Below are positions 1-11,825 of a stretch of DNA of 64,000 nucleotides, one piece after another (the stretch's first letter is position 1; each line of letters opens with the position of its first letter). A program made the translations under genes and the position numbers. The notes beneath the pieces were generated by a model that saw only the letters and a program-made list of their open reading frames with translations, was not told where the DNA came from and did no database searches. Source of the stretch: Conoideocrella luteorostrata (taxonomy: Eukaryota > Ascomycota > Sordariomycetes > Hypocreales > Clavicipitaceae); NCBI GenBank assembly GCA_032433595.1, contig JASWJB010000226.1:1-64000 (forward strand). The letters are read 5' to 3'.

Positions 1-1336
1 GGGGGGGGGATGGTGTAGCGAATAGCCTGGAGGCGGTAGTATCACAGAAACGATAGCAGGAACCCGAAAGAATTAATATTTGCTAACCGTCTTTTGATCT
101 TGTCGTCGATGATTGGCTGCGAAGGTCTATGTCTTGTCAGAGCTTAAGCTATCAGTCAGTCGTGTTAAAACCAAGTTCCGGTGGGGACCAATCTAGCTGC
201 GGCAGATCCCTGCCCAGGAAGTAGGTAGAGTACTTATTGTACTCAGTACTCCGTACCTGATATTAGTTTTGTGAATCGACCAGTGCGTTACCTCCGCCGT
301 GCAACTTGTTCCTGTCGGATTGCTGGAGGCATCTGCAACATGAACAAGCTGCGCTGCCCAATGACTTAATGTCAGCGAATCCTAAAGATAAGGCTGCGTG
401 ATTTTGATTGGACAGCAGCCGGCCGGCGCTGCATGTAGCCTTTGCGGACTCTGTCGCAGATAGCAGACACTGGAGACACTCGCGTCTGACAGCAGTTGTT
501 AGTTGAGCCACTGCAGCCGCGCTAGACTGCTTCTGTAGTCTGCTGGCAACTGGTTAGTTACCTAGTTACTCCGTATCACGGGGGAGATACCTAAGCACTT
601 ACGCCACAGCTTGCTTGGGCACGGAGGTAACTACAGTACTTTGCGTTGCTCGCCGTACTTGATGTACGTAAGTATGTATAGTGGGCCTCTAGGAACTCCG
701 GGCCAAGAAACAACCAAATCGTGTTGCGTGTGCTCTGGTTAGAGTGTCTGGCTGGCCACTACTTCCTGTATGACACTGATGAAACAATGGGATGGGCGCA
801 CGTACTTGACTGCAATTCTTCTCTCTTGTTCATGCCGCCAGCAGTCTCCCAGATGTTTCCTGCCCCGAACCCGGCAACTGCCAAATTCTCACTGCCACAG
901 GCTGGTCTCGCCGCATCGCCGCACGCTGTCCCTTGTACCGTGGCGGCAAGGTACACGTAGGTAGCCATCCGTTCATCAGGGGGCCACGCGACCAGATTGT
1001 CGTCGGCCATCCCTCGCCAAACATTTGCTGTCGTTCGTGTCGTCAGCTTCTCAGCGCCTCAGTATTACATCAATTGAAGGCCGTCCGTCAAATATCGTTG
1101 ACCAAGTGCTGTAGAGCCTTCCCTTTTCAGTCTTTAACCCACTCGCTCCCCCCCATATCGTCGGCTCGTTCTCATCGCAAGCTCACCATCCCTCACCCAG
1201 CTTTCATACACTTGCTGACAGTCATACCCCCTGTTGCCTCCGGGCCTCACTACTGATCATGCCAGCGTAAATTGGAGCTTCAGTCGAATACCGCCCAAAG
1301 CCCATATCCAGCCGCTAGACGGCACATCCACTCCCC
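1..1336. other. Gene-free left edge and upstream region of the OPT transporter
   Basis: I see no recognisable gene here. Open frames on both strands are short, overlap each other in several frames and resemble nothing known. A run of nine G opens the window. Two copies of the dispersed 8-mer ACTCCGTA lie at 248-255 and 568-575. The last 200 bases are pyrimidine-rich on the plus strand, which fits a leader or promoter of the gene starting at 1337. Confidence 0.6.
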
Positions 1337-4286
1337 ATGAGTGCCGCATATGGCCTGGGAAGACCCAGCGTGGAAGCCACGGGTTTCGACGCTGGTATCG
1401 GACCCAGCTCCAGACATTCCCTGTCTCGTGAACGCGAGGCTTCCATCGAGGGATCCAAGGAACATTTGTTTGAGTGGAACGACAATGGCGGCAGTGATGT
1501 GGACGATGACCAAGGCTCGGAGCACGAACTCCTCATGGATCCAAATCTACCCGAGAACGACAACGGAGAGTCCATTGAGATGGCAAACGGAGCGGCTCGG
1601 AAGCGGCGCGAGGAGGAAGACTCGCCATATCCTGAGGTTCGAGCAGCCGTGAGGAACTATGATGAGGATCTGCCTTGCAACACCGTGCGAGCATGGACTA
1701 TTGGCATGACTCTTGTCGTCGTGGGAGCCTCCATGAACACGCTCTTCTCTCTGAGGCAGCCTTCCATCTCCATTGGTCCCCTGGTGGCCCAAGTCATTGC
1801 CTGGCCGATGGGTCATGCTTGGGCTCGGTTGATGCCGTCCAGGACCTTCACAACCTTTGGATTAACATGGTCTCTCAACCCTGGGCCTTTCAACATCAAG
1901 GAGCACTCCATCATCGGGGTCATGGCCAGTGTATCGTTCTCTGTCGCCTACTCCACCGACATCATCCTCGCTCAGCTCATCTTTTATAAGCAAAATTTTG
2001 GAATCTTGTTTCAGCTACTTCTCACGATATCAACCCAATCGCTGGGGTACGGCATTGCAGGAACGATGCGCAAGTTTCTGGGTAAGTTTGACAGCAAATT
2101 CAGCGGGTGACATCAATACATACTGATTCACCTTGCAGTATATCCGGCGTCTATGATATGGCCAGCCAACCTGGTGGCTGTGACCATGATGAATGCCATG
2201 TACGAAAAGAACACGGTACGAGACCCATCTGTTCTGGGAGGCAGCATGCCCCGATATCGGTGGTTTGCTTTCGTCACCCTCGGTGCATTTGTGTACTATT
2301 TTATCCCGGGATTTTTGGCGCAATTCTTGAGCGTGTTTGCTTTTGCTACGTGGCTGGCACCTCAAAACCCCGTCGTAAACCAGCTGTTTGGCGGTACGAC
2401 TGGGTTGTCTTTGCTCCCCATTACTTTTGACTGGACTCAAATCGCGGGCTATGTTGGATCGCCCTTGATTCCTCCATGGTAAGGTTCTCAACATATTCTG
2501 GCCCTGTAACGAAACAGTGCTGATTCGTAGCCCAGGTATGCTATTGCCAACACCTTAATCGGAGTCGTTGTATTCTACGTGATTGGCTGCTCCGCACTTC
2601 ATTTCTCTGGTGCTTGGTTTGCCGAATTCCTGCCCATGAGTGATCCCAACACGTATGACAACACTGGAGCGCCATACAATACCAGCCGTGTTCTCAATGC
2701 CGACTTTACATTGAATGAGGAAGCTTACGAAAGCTATTCACCGTTGTTCATCAGGTATGCACAGCCCCCCCCACAATAATCCCCAAAAATATAGAAGCCG
2801 GTCATTTTGCTGATGTGTGTAGCACAACCTTTGCCATGGCATATGGCCTGTCCTTTGCGTCTATAGCTTCTCTTGTAGTTTATACCTATTTACACAACCG
2901 TAAACAAATATGGAAACAGTACCGGAATAGCTCCGGCGAGAAGCCAGATATCCATATGAAACTTATGAGAAAGTACAAAGAGGCACCAAACTGGTGGTAC
3001 ATGAGCTTGTTCGTCTCAGTAGGTCAACCAGTACACCCCCGCATAAACTCGGCCAGCTTCGCTAATACAGCGAGCAGATGCTTGCGATTGGTTTGTACAC
3101 GGTGCTCGCATACCCTACTAAACTCACCTGGTGGGCTTTTCTCCTTGCAGTTGCCATCTCCTTCACGTTTTCGCTGCCAATTGGCATTATCGAGGCTGTT
3201 ACGAATAATCGCATCGGGTTGAACGTACTCTCAGAGTTCGTTTACGGGTACATTCAGCCGGGAAGGCCGCTGGCCCTGATGATGTAAATTGCAATTTCCC
3301 GAGGGCTTTTCACACCTGCAATCTCTCACTGATCATATCCATCTGGTTTTCGCAGACTGACTAACTAACCTGGATGGTAGTTTCAAAGTATTTGGATATG
3401 TCACAATGTATGAAACAAGCTGCAAAGTCTATTAAAGGAGGGGCTCACGGGCGACGATGCTAACTGACTCTGTGACCAGGTCTCAAGCACTAAGCTTCGT
3501 CGGTGACCTGAAATTCGGGCACTACATGAAGATCCCCCCCCGGACCATGTTTTGGGCGCAAGTAGTTGCCACCACATTCTCATGCTTTATCCAAATCGTA
3601 GTGCTGAATCTTGCCCTCACACACATCCCTGATGTCTGTGAGCAGCACCAACACGACCACTTTACCTGTCCGGGCGGCAGGGTCTTCTTCGCTGGTACGT
3701 TACGTAGATGCATGCACAATTCACAACCCCCCCTCACCCCAATGCCCCAAAAATGAAAAAGCAAGTTCACTGTCCATTCTATCTAACACCAGCAGCAGCC
3801 TCTGTCATTTGGGGCCTCATCGGCCCCGACAGGATGTTCTCCCCCGGCCGAATCTACTCGTCTCTCTTCCTCTTCTTCATCCTCGGCGCCGTCGCCCCCA
3901 TCGTCATCTACCTCGCCGCCAAACGATGGCCCAAATCGCCGCTGCAATACCTCATCGCGCCCCTTATCTTTGGCGGTGCCGGCGCCATCCCGCCCGCCAC
4001 ACCGCTCAATTACTTCTCCTGGGGCATCGTTGGCTTCATCTTCCAATACTGGATCAAGAACAGGCATTCAGGCTGGTGGAGCCGTCTCAACTTTATAACA
4101 TCGTCAGGCCTGGACTTGGGCCTCGCCCTGTCTACATTGTTCATATTCTTTGCGTTCTCTATGCAGGGCATCGAGCCGCCAAAGTGGTGGGGGAACGAGG
4201 TGGTGAGCTCGACCATGGATGCGCAGGGTACGGCAGTCCAGGGGCAGGTCATGACTGGGCAGCAGTTTGGGCCTGAGTCTTGGTAG
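1337..4286 (+). CDS. OPT-family small oligopeptide transporter
   Basis: Predicted plasma-membrane transporter that imports small peptides (or related metal-binding oligopeptides) with protons. Reading the splice sites gives eight exons: 1337-2081, 2139-2478, 2536-2754, 2823-3018, 3078-3283 (or from 3075), 3381-3407, 3480-3694 and 3793-4286 (or from 3796). All phases agree and give about 813 residues, a usual fungal OPT length. An acidic, Ser-rich cytosolic N-terminus of about 115 residues precedes many hydrophobic segments. Family motifs are clear: NPGPFNIKEH near residue 182, IPGFLAQFLSVFAF, YVGSPL, the NRIGLNVLSEF loop, HYMKIPPR and FTCPGGRVFF. Exon 6 is only 27 bases. The first ATG (MSAAYGLG) is in frame with the conserved body. 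Its 3' end faces the zinc-cluster regulator on the other strand; whether the regulator controls it cannot be read from sequence. The exact substrate is not deducible. Confidence 0.93.
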
Positions 4287-4907
4287 ATCGCATCGCGCAT
4301 GCATGTTCATATACAGCGTGTTATGTGTTACTTGTCGACAGAGGGGCATCATATAATCAATCAATCAACCAATAAATCGTGCCTAGATGTGCTGGAGTGG
4401 TGACTTGGGTTCATTTTGAAATAGCGCATCTATCCATCTGTGGATCAGGCAAAGAGCCCCCCTGCTCGGAAACGTGCCAAATTCCCGAGAATGTGCTTTT
4501 ATTAACTGACACGGCATGACCTATATGTGTTGCTTATCAAAGCGTGCGCGGCAAAGACAACTTTGGCATCCGTTCTAGTTGTACCCCCTCCGTTTCCGAT
4601 GCTCACTTCACCACGAAGCAATAAAAAGGAATGACCTTTGCGTTTTCGCACCCGCCAGCAGACAAAACTCAGGGTTAGACTATCATCATACTTAGCGAGA
4701 GTTACTACAGCACACGACGCAACAGCCAACACACTTGGTCATGTATGTTCCATATCTAAGGCCGGTATGATAGATCCAGGTAGTCAAGATTCGGAATGGC
4801 CACGCCCGCATCCTAAATGCTCACTGATTCAGGGATAAGAACGCTGATGTATCCATTAGATAACTGACAAAGAATATGCCGTAATTTTTCATGACCTGTT
4901 GACATTG
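4287..4907. other. Convergent intergenic region
   Basis: Shared 3' region between the transporter stop (4286) and the regulator stop (4908). It contains an AT-rich stretch with a short AATC repeat at 4355-4370 but no conserved coding frame that I can recognise. It probably holds both 3' UTRs. Confidence 0.5.
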
Positions 4908-7289
4908 TCACCTCATTTGTCCTCCACTAACAAGTTGCTCCTCTAGCCCTAAATCTCGGTAGGACGAGCCCCATTCCGCCAACAGTGCCTCGATTCTGTA
5001 CGTGGTCGTGACTCCAAGGTCGTCCTGAATGCCCCTTAAAATTTCAACGAGCCCCTTTCTGTCGCCTTTGGTCTTGCAGCAACGACCAGCGATGTAAAGG
5101 GGTTGGATTGCCCGCAGCATAACAGCGTCGCATGAAGTCCCTCTTGCTATCGAGATGATTTCAAACGTATGGAAATGCAGTTTCTGATCTACATCGCAGG
5201 TATTTCGGATCAGGTCAAAGGATGGGCTCTGAAGGGGTTCGCCTGAGAGAAGACTGGGGGGTTGTTGAAACAGAAATAAAAGACAAGCCATGTGATAATA
5301 CATCATGGTCGTTGAGCAGACATCACTGCTGAACCAGATTTCACGTGTAAACAACCCCGAGGATTCTGGATTATTGGGATCCGCCGCGGCGAATGTCCCG
5401 TCTGGACGAAATGACGGCGGAAGTTTTCTATACCACGAGTCGAATTGGCCCTCTAATTGTACAAATTCGAGTCTAGATGCCCTTGGTCCTGTGCTTCTGA
5501 GAGGGGAATCCCTCCCTGTTGATGGCGCCAAGTAGTCCACCAGCTTGTAAAGCAGTCGAATGAGAGCAAAGGAGATGACTGTGTCTCGTTCCGGAATCGC
5601 CGACACCCTGCTAAGGGGTGTTGTCTGCGCGTGCAGTCCACTGTCTTCGACATCAAGACCCATCTTGCGCCATGATGCCCAATTATTTGTGTCTATGCGT
5701 GTTCGACGAAACGAGATGACTACGAGAACCAGTTAGCTTCATTCCTGGGATCAACACCATCCATCTCGTTCATGCTTCTTCTCTGTACACTGACGTGATT
5801 CTTCCAGGTCATTGACAATAAAGTTCCAGAAGGTTGCCATGACTGCCATTGTGACCTCGGTCCCGAGATCGACATGCTGGGTCTGAGGGCGTAGTTCCAA
5901 GAGCATTCCATTATCAATAGTGTTAAGCAGCTTCCACAGCTCATTAAGATGGGCAGACCAGGCATCTCGATTTGCGTTTATCTGCTCGTACTGAACAAGG
6001 ATGCAGACGCAGAGCAGCCTAACAATCGGTGCCGTCGGATGGTGTAGCATTTTTGTGACTTTTTCATGGTACCTGAAGCCAACCCAGGCAAAATCTACGC
6101 CTGAGCCGCCTTGTAGAAGTTTTGTTGCCAAATGTTCCTGTGTTTTTCGGCGGAGGAATCTGGATACAGAATTTTTCATCAGGAACAACTGCTTAGCTGA
6201 TAGAGCACATGCTGCATGGCGCAGTATGGGATGCTCTCGAGCAAGAAGTAGAACCTCCCCACTGAACACTTTATGGCCGTATATATGATCCATCCTATGA
6301 CTATTAGAAACATGGAATAGCCCAAGCTGTAATTGATGGCATACCACGGAGCTATGCATTCAGAGTAGTGACGTAGAAGGAAAAGCTCTTCTTGCGTGTC
6401 TTTGAGTGACTCAGTAACACAGTCCCTTGAGCTGTTAGCCATTTTTGCTGGATTAGCTGTTTCTGGCGCTAGATAGTTTATTGGTTAGTTATCTGGGACC
6501 TGTGTTGGACTGTGAATATTCATACCTGGCGGAGAGACTGCGTTCCCGAGCCGGTAGACAACCATGTTGCCGTGCAAGTTGGGACGATTGGCATTATGAG
6601 TACGGGTGCCAGCCCTTGATAAGTTTGGACCAACATTGCTCAATGGAGGCGGCTCAGTGAGAAGACTATTGACGGAAACTCGATCGTATATAGGACTTGG
6701 GAGTCCCTGTTGTCTATATGATGGTGATGCCAGTGTAGGCACTCCGGCTCTCTGATGCGGCTCCATCACCGGAGGCTCATTTGCATCATATGGAAATGCT
6801 CCAATACGTTAGTATGGAGGACTTGAATAATGACAGTACATGAACTTTGCTTCTTACCGCTGTGGGCCCTGACCCCCGACAAAGTGCCCGTGGACGCAGG
6901 TGTCATAGATGCAAGATGTTCGTCCTGAGGGTTAACTATCCAGCGTGGGACCTTGGATGGAGGATTGTCCAGCGAGAAGGCGTGCTGCTTAAGCACGAAC
7001 TCTCGCACATGGCACTCTCGATTACGTTTCACGCATTGTCCGCAGCGTGGCTGCCGTTCATCACACTTGATCTTTTGTCTGCGACATTCTTGACTAACGG
7101 ATCGTGGTCGCTGTTAGCTCGCTGCAATGACATGCAAAAACAACCCAAAAATGAAACTAAAAAAATTCTTGGCGCTGGATGATTTGTCCGTCAAACTTAC
7201 CAGCCATTTCTTGAACGCCTGTTCGTCCGGGATTGCCTCAATCCGCTCTGGTCAGCGCTTTCCTGGGCTGCATTGTCCGGCAAGTCCAT
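4908..7289 (-). CDS. Zn2Cys6 fungal transcription factor
   Basis: Nuclear DNA-binding regulator of the Gal4-type zinc binuclear cluster class; its targets are unknown. Six exons on the minus strand: 7289-7201, 7093-6858, 6798-6526, 6468-6345, 6294-5795 and 5719-4908. All phases join and give 677 residues. The cluster is complete: C30, C33, C40, C47, C50 and C57, with the basic lead RTNRRSRNG. Intron 1 splits the codon of C30. Residues 110-200 are Ser/Pro-rich. From about residue 238 the fungal-specific middle homology region starts with APWMDHIYGHKVFSGEV, followed by HPILRHAACALSAKQL and later DTNNWASWRKMG. The start ATG at 7289 lies 29 codons before the cluster, normal for the class. The upstream flank is loaded with microsatellites. 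It converges with the OPT transporter gene. I cannot assign it to a named regulator. Confidence 0.93.
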
Positions 7290-7328
7290 TTTCGCAAGCC
7301 ATAAACCAAGGCCAGTCTGTCAGTCTTT

Positions 7329-7353
7329 CAGTCAGTCAGTCAGTCAGTCAGTC
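7329..7353. repeat. CAGT/TCAG tetranucleotide tract
   Basis: About six uninterrupted CAGT units, flanked by imperfect ones from 7315 and by CAGC units after it. It starts 40 bases upstream of the regulator's start codon on the minus strand, so it probably lies in its 5' leader. Confidence 0.85.
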
Positions 7354-7470
7354 AACCAGCCAGCCAGCGGATTGATGCCGCTCAGGTTCTCAGCTAAGCA
7401 TATTTGGACGTGACTTTCATAATGGAGGTGAGAGTACGTGGTGGTGTTGGATGAACGCATGTGGGGGAAT

Positions 7471-7512
7471 GAGGAGGAGGAGGAGGAGGAGGAGGAGGAG
7501 GAGGAGGAGGAG
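7471..7512. repeat. (GAG)n microsatellite
   Basis: Fourteen GAG units in a row; read on the minus strand this is a CTC polypyrimidine tract. It sits about 185 bases upstream of the zinc-cluster gene and probably belongs to its promoter or leader. Confidence 0.9.
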
Positions 7513-7805
7513 AGAGAGCTACCAGCTGAGCCGACCTGAGCTGACAGAGTCGCAGTCGTAGTGTTGTTCTGTTGGCTGAGGAGGAATCAATCAATCAATG
7601 GCATTTATGGACTGGTCAACCGAGCGAGCGAGCTGCTAACTCGTTGTAGGTCTGGTCCGTATCGCACCAGCTGGCGGTCACGCATAATTTACCGATTGCG
7701 GCTAGCGCCCGCGCTTGACACCCTTTTAAACGTGCGCACTAATTAACTACTCCGTAGCCCAGGTTAATTATCAGCGAGCACTCCGTAACTAGTCCCCATT
7801 CTGCA

Positions 7806-7866
7806 GTCCACAGTCCGTAGTCCGTAGTCCGTAGTCCGTAGTCCTTAGTCCGTAGTCTGTAGTCCT
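7806..7866. repeat. AGTCCGT heptanucleotide tandem repeat
   Basis: About eight or nine head-to-tail copies of a 7-base unit (AGTCCGT), the outer ones with single changes (AGTCCTT, AGTCTGT). The unit shares the TCCGTA core with the dispersed ACTCCGTA 8-mer found throughout the window's non-coding DNA. Confidence 0.85.
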
Positions 7867-9891
7867 TACTTAGCCTTGGCTGGACAATGGTCACGCCGCA
7901 AGGAAGTTGCCTCGTACCTCGACCACTCAGAGGATCGGACGGTTGACGCTGAATTTACAGCGTACATAAAGCGAAAAGCCACCCAACGATATACTGGAAA
8001 GATCGGCGAGGCCCATATCAATGCAAAAAGCCTTTTCGTTTCTTTTTCTCTTTTATCTTCGGCTGATTGGGGTCCGACCCAGTCCGGTCCTCGAGTTTGC
8101 CAGCGCTTTTTTGTTGTAATCATAATGCTATACGCCACCCTGTACAAGGATTGATTGATCCAATCCAGAAATGACCGGAGGTTGCGGACCGAGGACTCGG
8201 CTGCTTCGCAAAAAAGGCAACAACTCATTCGGCTGCCTTGACCGCAGGGTTTCTGTCGCCCGGTTTCTCAGCGTGCATTGTGTCAGCTAAGAGCGCACGA
8301 TGTTGAAGAGCAGCTCCTCTTTCCAGAAACTCGACACGCCGTGTGGACAGGCAAGGATTTCGTTTCGGTGGGCCCCATGTCTTGTAACGGCGAAACCGAC
8401 AAAGACAATGTAAATTTAGATCAACATCCATGAAACCGGCATAAACGACGCGGGCGTGGCACCGGTCACGAGTAATGAATACATGCGAGAAAAAAGCAAG
8501 ACCATCAGCTTGATCAACAAGATTCTCTCCCTTGATCACCCATGATCCGTAATCGAAAGATGAAGAGTCGCGGATTACCTTGGATAGAAGCGGCCACGTT
8601 GCTACTGAGGATATCTGATAAGGAAAGCCGAGCGCTGGCGCACTGTTTTGATAGTAGTAGGATGAGACTAGACCTGCACTTAACAGAAAAGAGAGATATG
8701 ATTATTTCACCCACTGCTGAAAATTTTCTGGGAAAACGACAGCAAGAAACTTCATCTATTTCAAGGCTCTGAGCTTATTCTACGCTGCGTACTCTGCGCA
8801 TCCAAAACCTCGCCATGTGCTTCGGCCTCTCTTTCCGTTGCGTAGACCTGTTTTCTTCCAGCACGATTCAATGGGTTCTCAATATTCGCCAATTATTGAT
8901 AAATAATTATAGTAGCCATATGAGCGGACATCCGCAAGTAATACATTCTCAATTATAAACGTTCAAAGAGTACATCAATAGCGTCCACAGAGCCGTTGTT
9001 AACCTCCGAAACGCTCGGTGGGAGAGATTTAAATCCCTCATGGCGTATCGACTTGCCAAACCATTTGCCTGATACGACAAAGATCAACGTACCCCAACTT
9101 ACCTATCGTAGATACGTCCTGCAGATGCGGTTTCGCCCACCAGACCATCCTGCCGAGATAGTTACTCGAACCTACCATATCTCCAGTGCTACTTGTACAC
9201 CTAAACAACACGTCATCGCATCTGTCTCTATTTCAAGAGCAAGAGACTGTACTCTGTACACAGTACTTCCAGTCTAAACAACAAATTTTTTTCTTTCCCG
9301 CATCTGCAGCAAACAGCCAAGCCATGGCGCTCACGCCACGCAGCTAAACTGCAACTCCAGTCCACCCACTCACAGCCATTCTCCCTTGTCACACAGTGAG
9401 ACATACAGGCTCATCTGGCTAACGCCTTACGGAGTACATCCATGGAAAAAGCTGAGAGAAAGTACCGGAGGAATTTCCAGCACCCATCTTCGAATTTCGT
9501 ACTGAATGATTTGGGTGGGGGCAGGCTGCATGGTTCAACGCCACGGGACGCCTACGACGGTGTATTTTGCCCAGAATGGCTGCTGAACTGTGTGACATGT
9601 TATGCAAGAATTGTGAATTTTGGTCCACGTGCATAGGAAGGATGGGTGGCACCAGGCTGAGGGCTTGACAGCAGTGATTGTGCTACCAGAAGGTTCAAAC
9701 ATGGCTGGAACATTTGGGTTCTTGGGACGTTGAAGTTGGCTTGGCAGGCAGGTCGCGGAAGACTTTAATTGAGAGCCACTGCATTTGGTTGTATTTACTG
9801 GTATTATGCTTGATAATAGCTGGTCTATGGAAGAAGAATTATAGTTACAAAGGTTAGCAATTCAATCGCCTACATCTCCCTTATCTCTGAA

Positions 9892-11263
9892 TCACAACAC
9901 CAGTCGCCCGGGCTCCTCCTCCAAAATCACTTTGCACCTCTCCAAAAACATATGCGCTCTGTGCTCCTCCTCCTTGGGCACGACAAGGCTGAAAACATTG
10001 AGACCGCTAGAGAAACCAGGAACAGCAGGTATGCCGGGTTCACGGGCAGCCATTTTCGGCCGACTGGCCAGGATATCAACTATGTCAACATTCTTGGCGG
10101 GTCGTGAAGGCGCCTTATACAACGTGCTGGGAGGAACTGCAGAGATCTGGGGCAGATAGACACCGCGGGTGCCCTTCAAGGCGGCCTTGACTTTGTCCAG
10201 GCCGACAACCTGGTCGAAGAGCTCGCCGGCTGTGGGGGTGCGGTTCGCAGGTGGCAAGTTGTCGTTTGCCACTTCAGCAGCGCGACTGATGAACGTAGAG
10301 AGTGGCATAAAAACGCCGAGTGTTTCCTGAATTCTGTGCTGGACTTCGACGACCTTGGCCATTGAGACGGGAACGTTGATCTCCATAGGCTGGATTTTGG
10401 GAGCCTCCGTGGCTTTATCATCTCCCTTGAGGGCGGCAGGAGCGGGCTTCTTCTCCGCAACCTTGATATTACTCAGGTCCAAATGAGAGAGCTTCTCGAA
10501 GCGGGATGACACAGCTGCGGGACTTTCGGGTTTGATGCTACCCAGGTGGGCAAGCACATCCCCCTTGAGTAACCGGCCATTAGGGCCTGTAGGCTTAATC
10601 TTGCTTACTTCTTCCTTGTCCAGGCCGTTCTGGTGAACCAGGGTCTCGACTGACGGCATGAGCGGGTACTTTTGCTCATGGACCTCGTTGCTTGAGGCGC
10701 GCGCTGCAGACTTGGGCTCGGATTTCTTGTCTTTGGTCGCGGCATCCTCTTTGGGTGCAGATGAGCCAGAAGAACCAATGCTGTGCTGCTGCTCATCCTT
10801 TGGGATCTCAAGCGTCTTAATATCGTCACCCGCCTCAGCAAGCACGGCAATCCTCGTGCCGACCTGGACGGCCTTGGCGCCATCTTGCGCCATTATGTTC
10901 ATCATAATGCCGTCTTCCTGAGCCTCAACATCCATCGTCGCTTTGTCCGTCTCGATTTCCAGAAGGACATCACCAGCCCTGTAGTTCTCGCCCTCCTTGA
11001 TCTTCCATGTTGCAATGTTTCCCTCCGTCATGGTCGGCGAAAGGGCGGGCATGAGGAAGTTCGATGCAGCCAGACATCGTGCTGACGAGGAGAAGCCTAG
11101 AAAAGACCACTCAGTTAGTGAGAAATCCATAATCTACGGCATCGCCTCCAGGCAATTTAGACGGCGGCGGTGCCTGAGATATATAAAGCGCACCTCGAGA
11201 AACACTCCTGCTCCCAGCCAGACGAGCCGAAGCACGGCATGCGGCGCCCGCAAACAACGCCAT
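9892..11263 (-). CDS. PDX1: Pyruvate dehydrogenase complex protein X (E3-binding protein)
   Basis: Mitochondrial matrix protein that anchors dihydrolipoamide dehydrogenase (E3) to the E2 core of the pyruvate dehydrogenase complex. Two exons, 11263-11194 and 11096-9892, join in phase 1 to give 424 residues. The first 35 residues are Arg/Ala/Ser-rich without acids, a mitochondrial presequence. A lipoyl domain starts at MPALSPTM (residue 39), with the lipoyl lysine in the ETDKAT motif (K75). An Ala/Ser/Lys linker leads to a peripheral-subunit-binding domain at about 167-208 (YPLMPSVETL ... TGPNGRLLKGDV). The C-terminal part lacks the HxxxDG active-site motif of true E2 acetyltransferases, which favours protein X over E2. 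The start lies in exon 1; the downstream ATG at 11130 is inside the intron. It is divergently arranged with another mitochondrial gene 562 bases away. Confidence 0.93.
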
Positions 11264-11825
11264 GGCAGCTCAGTTGAGCGGTTGGTGCGACGGGTATCAA
11301 TGGGCGTCGTGTTGTGGTTGTGAACAGCACAAGTGGGAAGAGAAGTGAAAAGTCCCGTCTTTCGAGGATGGCGCCAAAATTGAGAGCCTTGTCTGGAGCT
11401 GTTGGGGAGCGCCGGGCGGATGCACTCGGAGCGGCGTAGAGCGGTTTTTTTGGTGGGACAACATCGGTACGTACTCCGAACTGGTTGGATACGTAGACGA
11501 AATAAATGGCTCACGTTGAGCGTTATTTGTGCGGCCTGACTACACGCATAATTGTGTGCCTGTCCAGTGACCTTGTCCACACCATGCCCGTAGCAGACAC
11601 CCAACCCAGACAGGGGACGGGACCACTCCGACAACGCCTGTCAACAATTTTCGCTTGGCAATAGCTAGTTGAAGCATGTCTGTTTCCATTGTCACGAGCT
11701 TCCATTGTGTGCGCTCGGCAACCGCCACGTCAATGGCTTCATAACAAACAATTAGACCACCACCGACGCATCAGACTGCCCGCTCGTGGAGTCATTCCCT
11801 CTCTACGCAGGGTTTAAACCACTCA
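11264..11825. promoter_or_regulatory. Divergent promoter region, PDX1 / Mrx15-like
   Basis: A 562-base region between the two start codons serves both strands, so the promoters of two genes for mitochondrial proteins must lie in it or overlap. I see no clear TATA box and did not identify a specific binding site. The minus-strand frame 11134-11634 covers PDX1 exon 1 in another frame and is a shadow. Confidence 0.55.

Larger units (their letters stand above)
7290..9891. other. Gene-free region between regulator and PDX1
   Basis: No recognisable gene. Frames of up to about 120 codons on the minus strand (7866-8228, 8225-8539) show no familiar motif. The left part is the regulator's upstream flank and holds CAGT, GAG and AGTCCGT tandem repeats, listed separately. 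Exact copies of the dispersed 8-mer lie at 7749-7756, 7780-7787 and 9428-9435. The right end (about 9640-9890) should be the 3' flank of PDX1. Confidence 0.55.

Noticed and set aside
1337..7289. Secondary-metabolite or nutrient cluster around the transporter and regulator
   Set aside because: Only two genes, convergent, with no biosynthetic enzyme beside them; neighbours to the right are housekeeping.
7806..7866. CRISPR-like array
   Set aside because: The unit is a 7-base head-to-tail tandem with no spacers, in a eukaryotic genome.
9160..9185. Possible minus-strand tRNA T-arm (CTCGAACC)
   Set aside because: The flanking bases do not form the T stem and no cloverleaf can be drawn.
10605..11085. 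Open frames on both strands inside PDX1
   Set aside because: They overlap the clear lipoyl and subunit-binding domains of PDX1 in other frames and have no domain of their own.
9892..11263. Dihydrolipoamide acetyltransferase (E2, LAT1) instead of protein X
   Set aside because: The lipoyl and subunit-binding domains fit both, but the C-terminal HxxxDG active-site motif is absent and the C-terminal domain is shortened.
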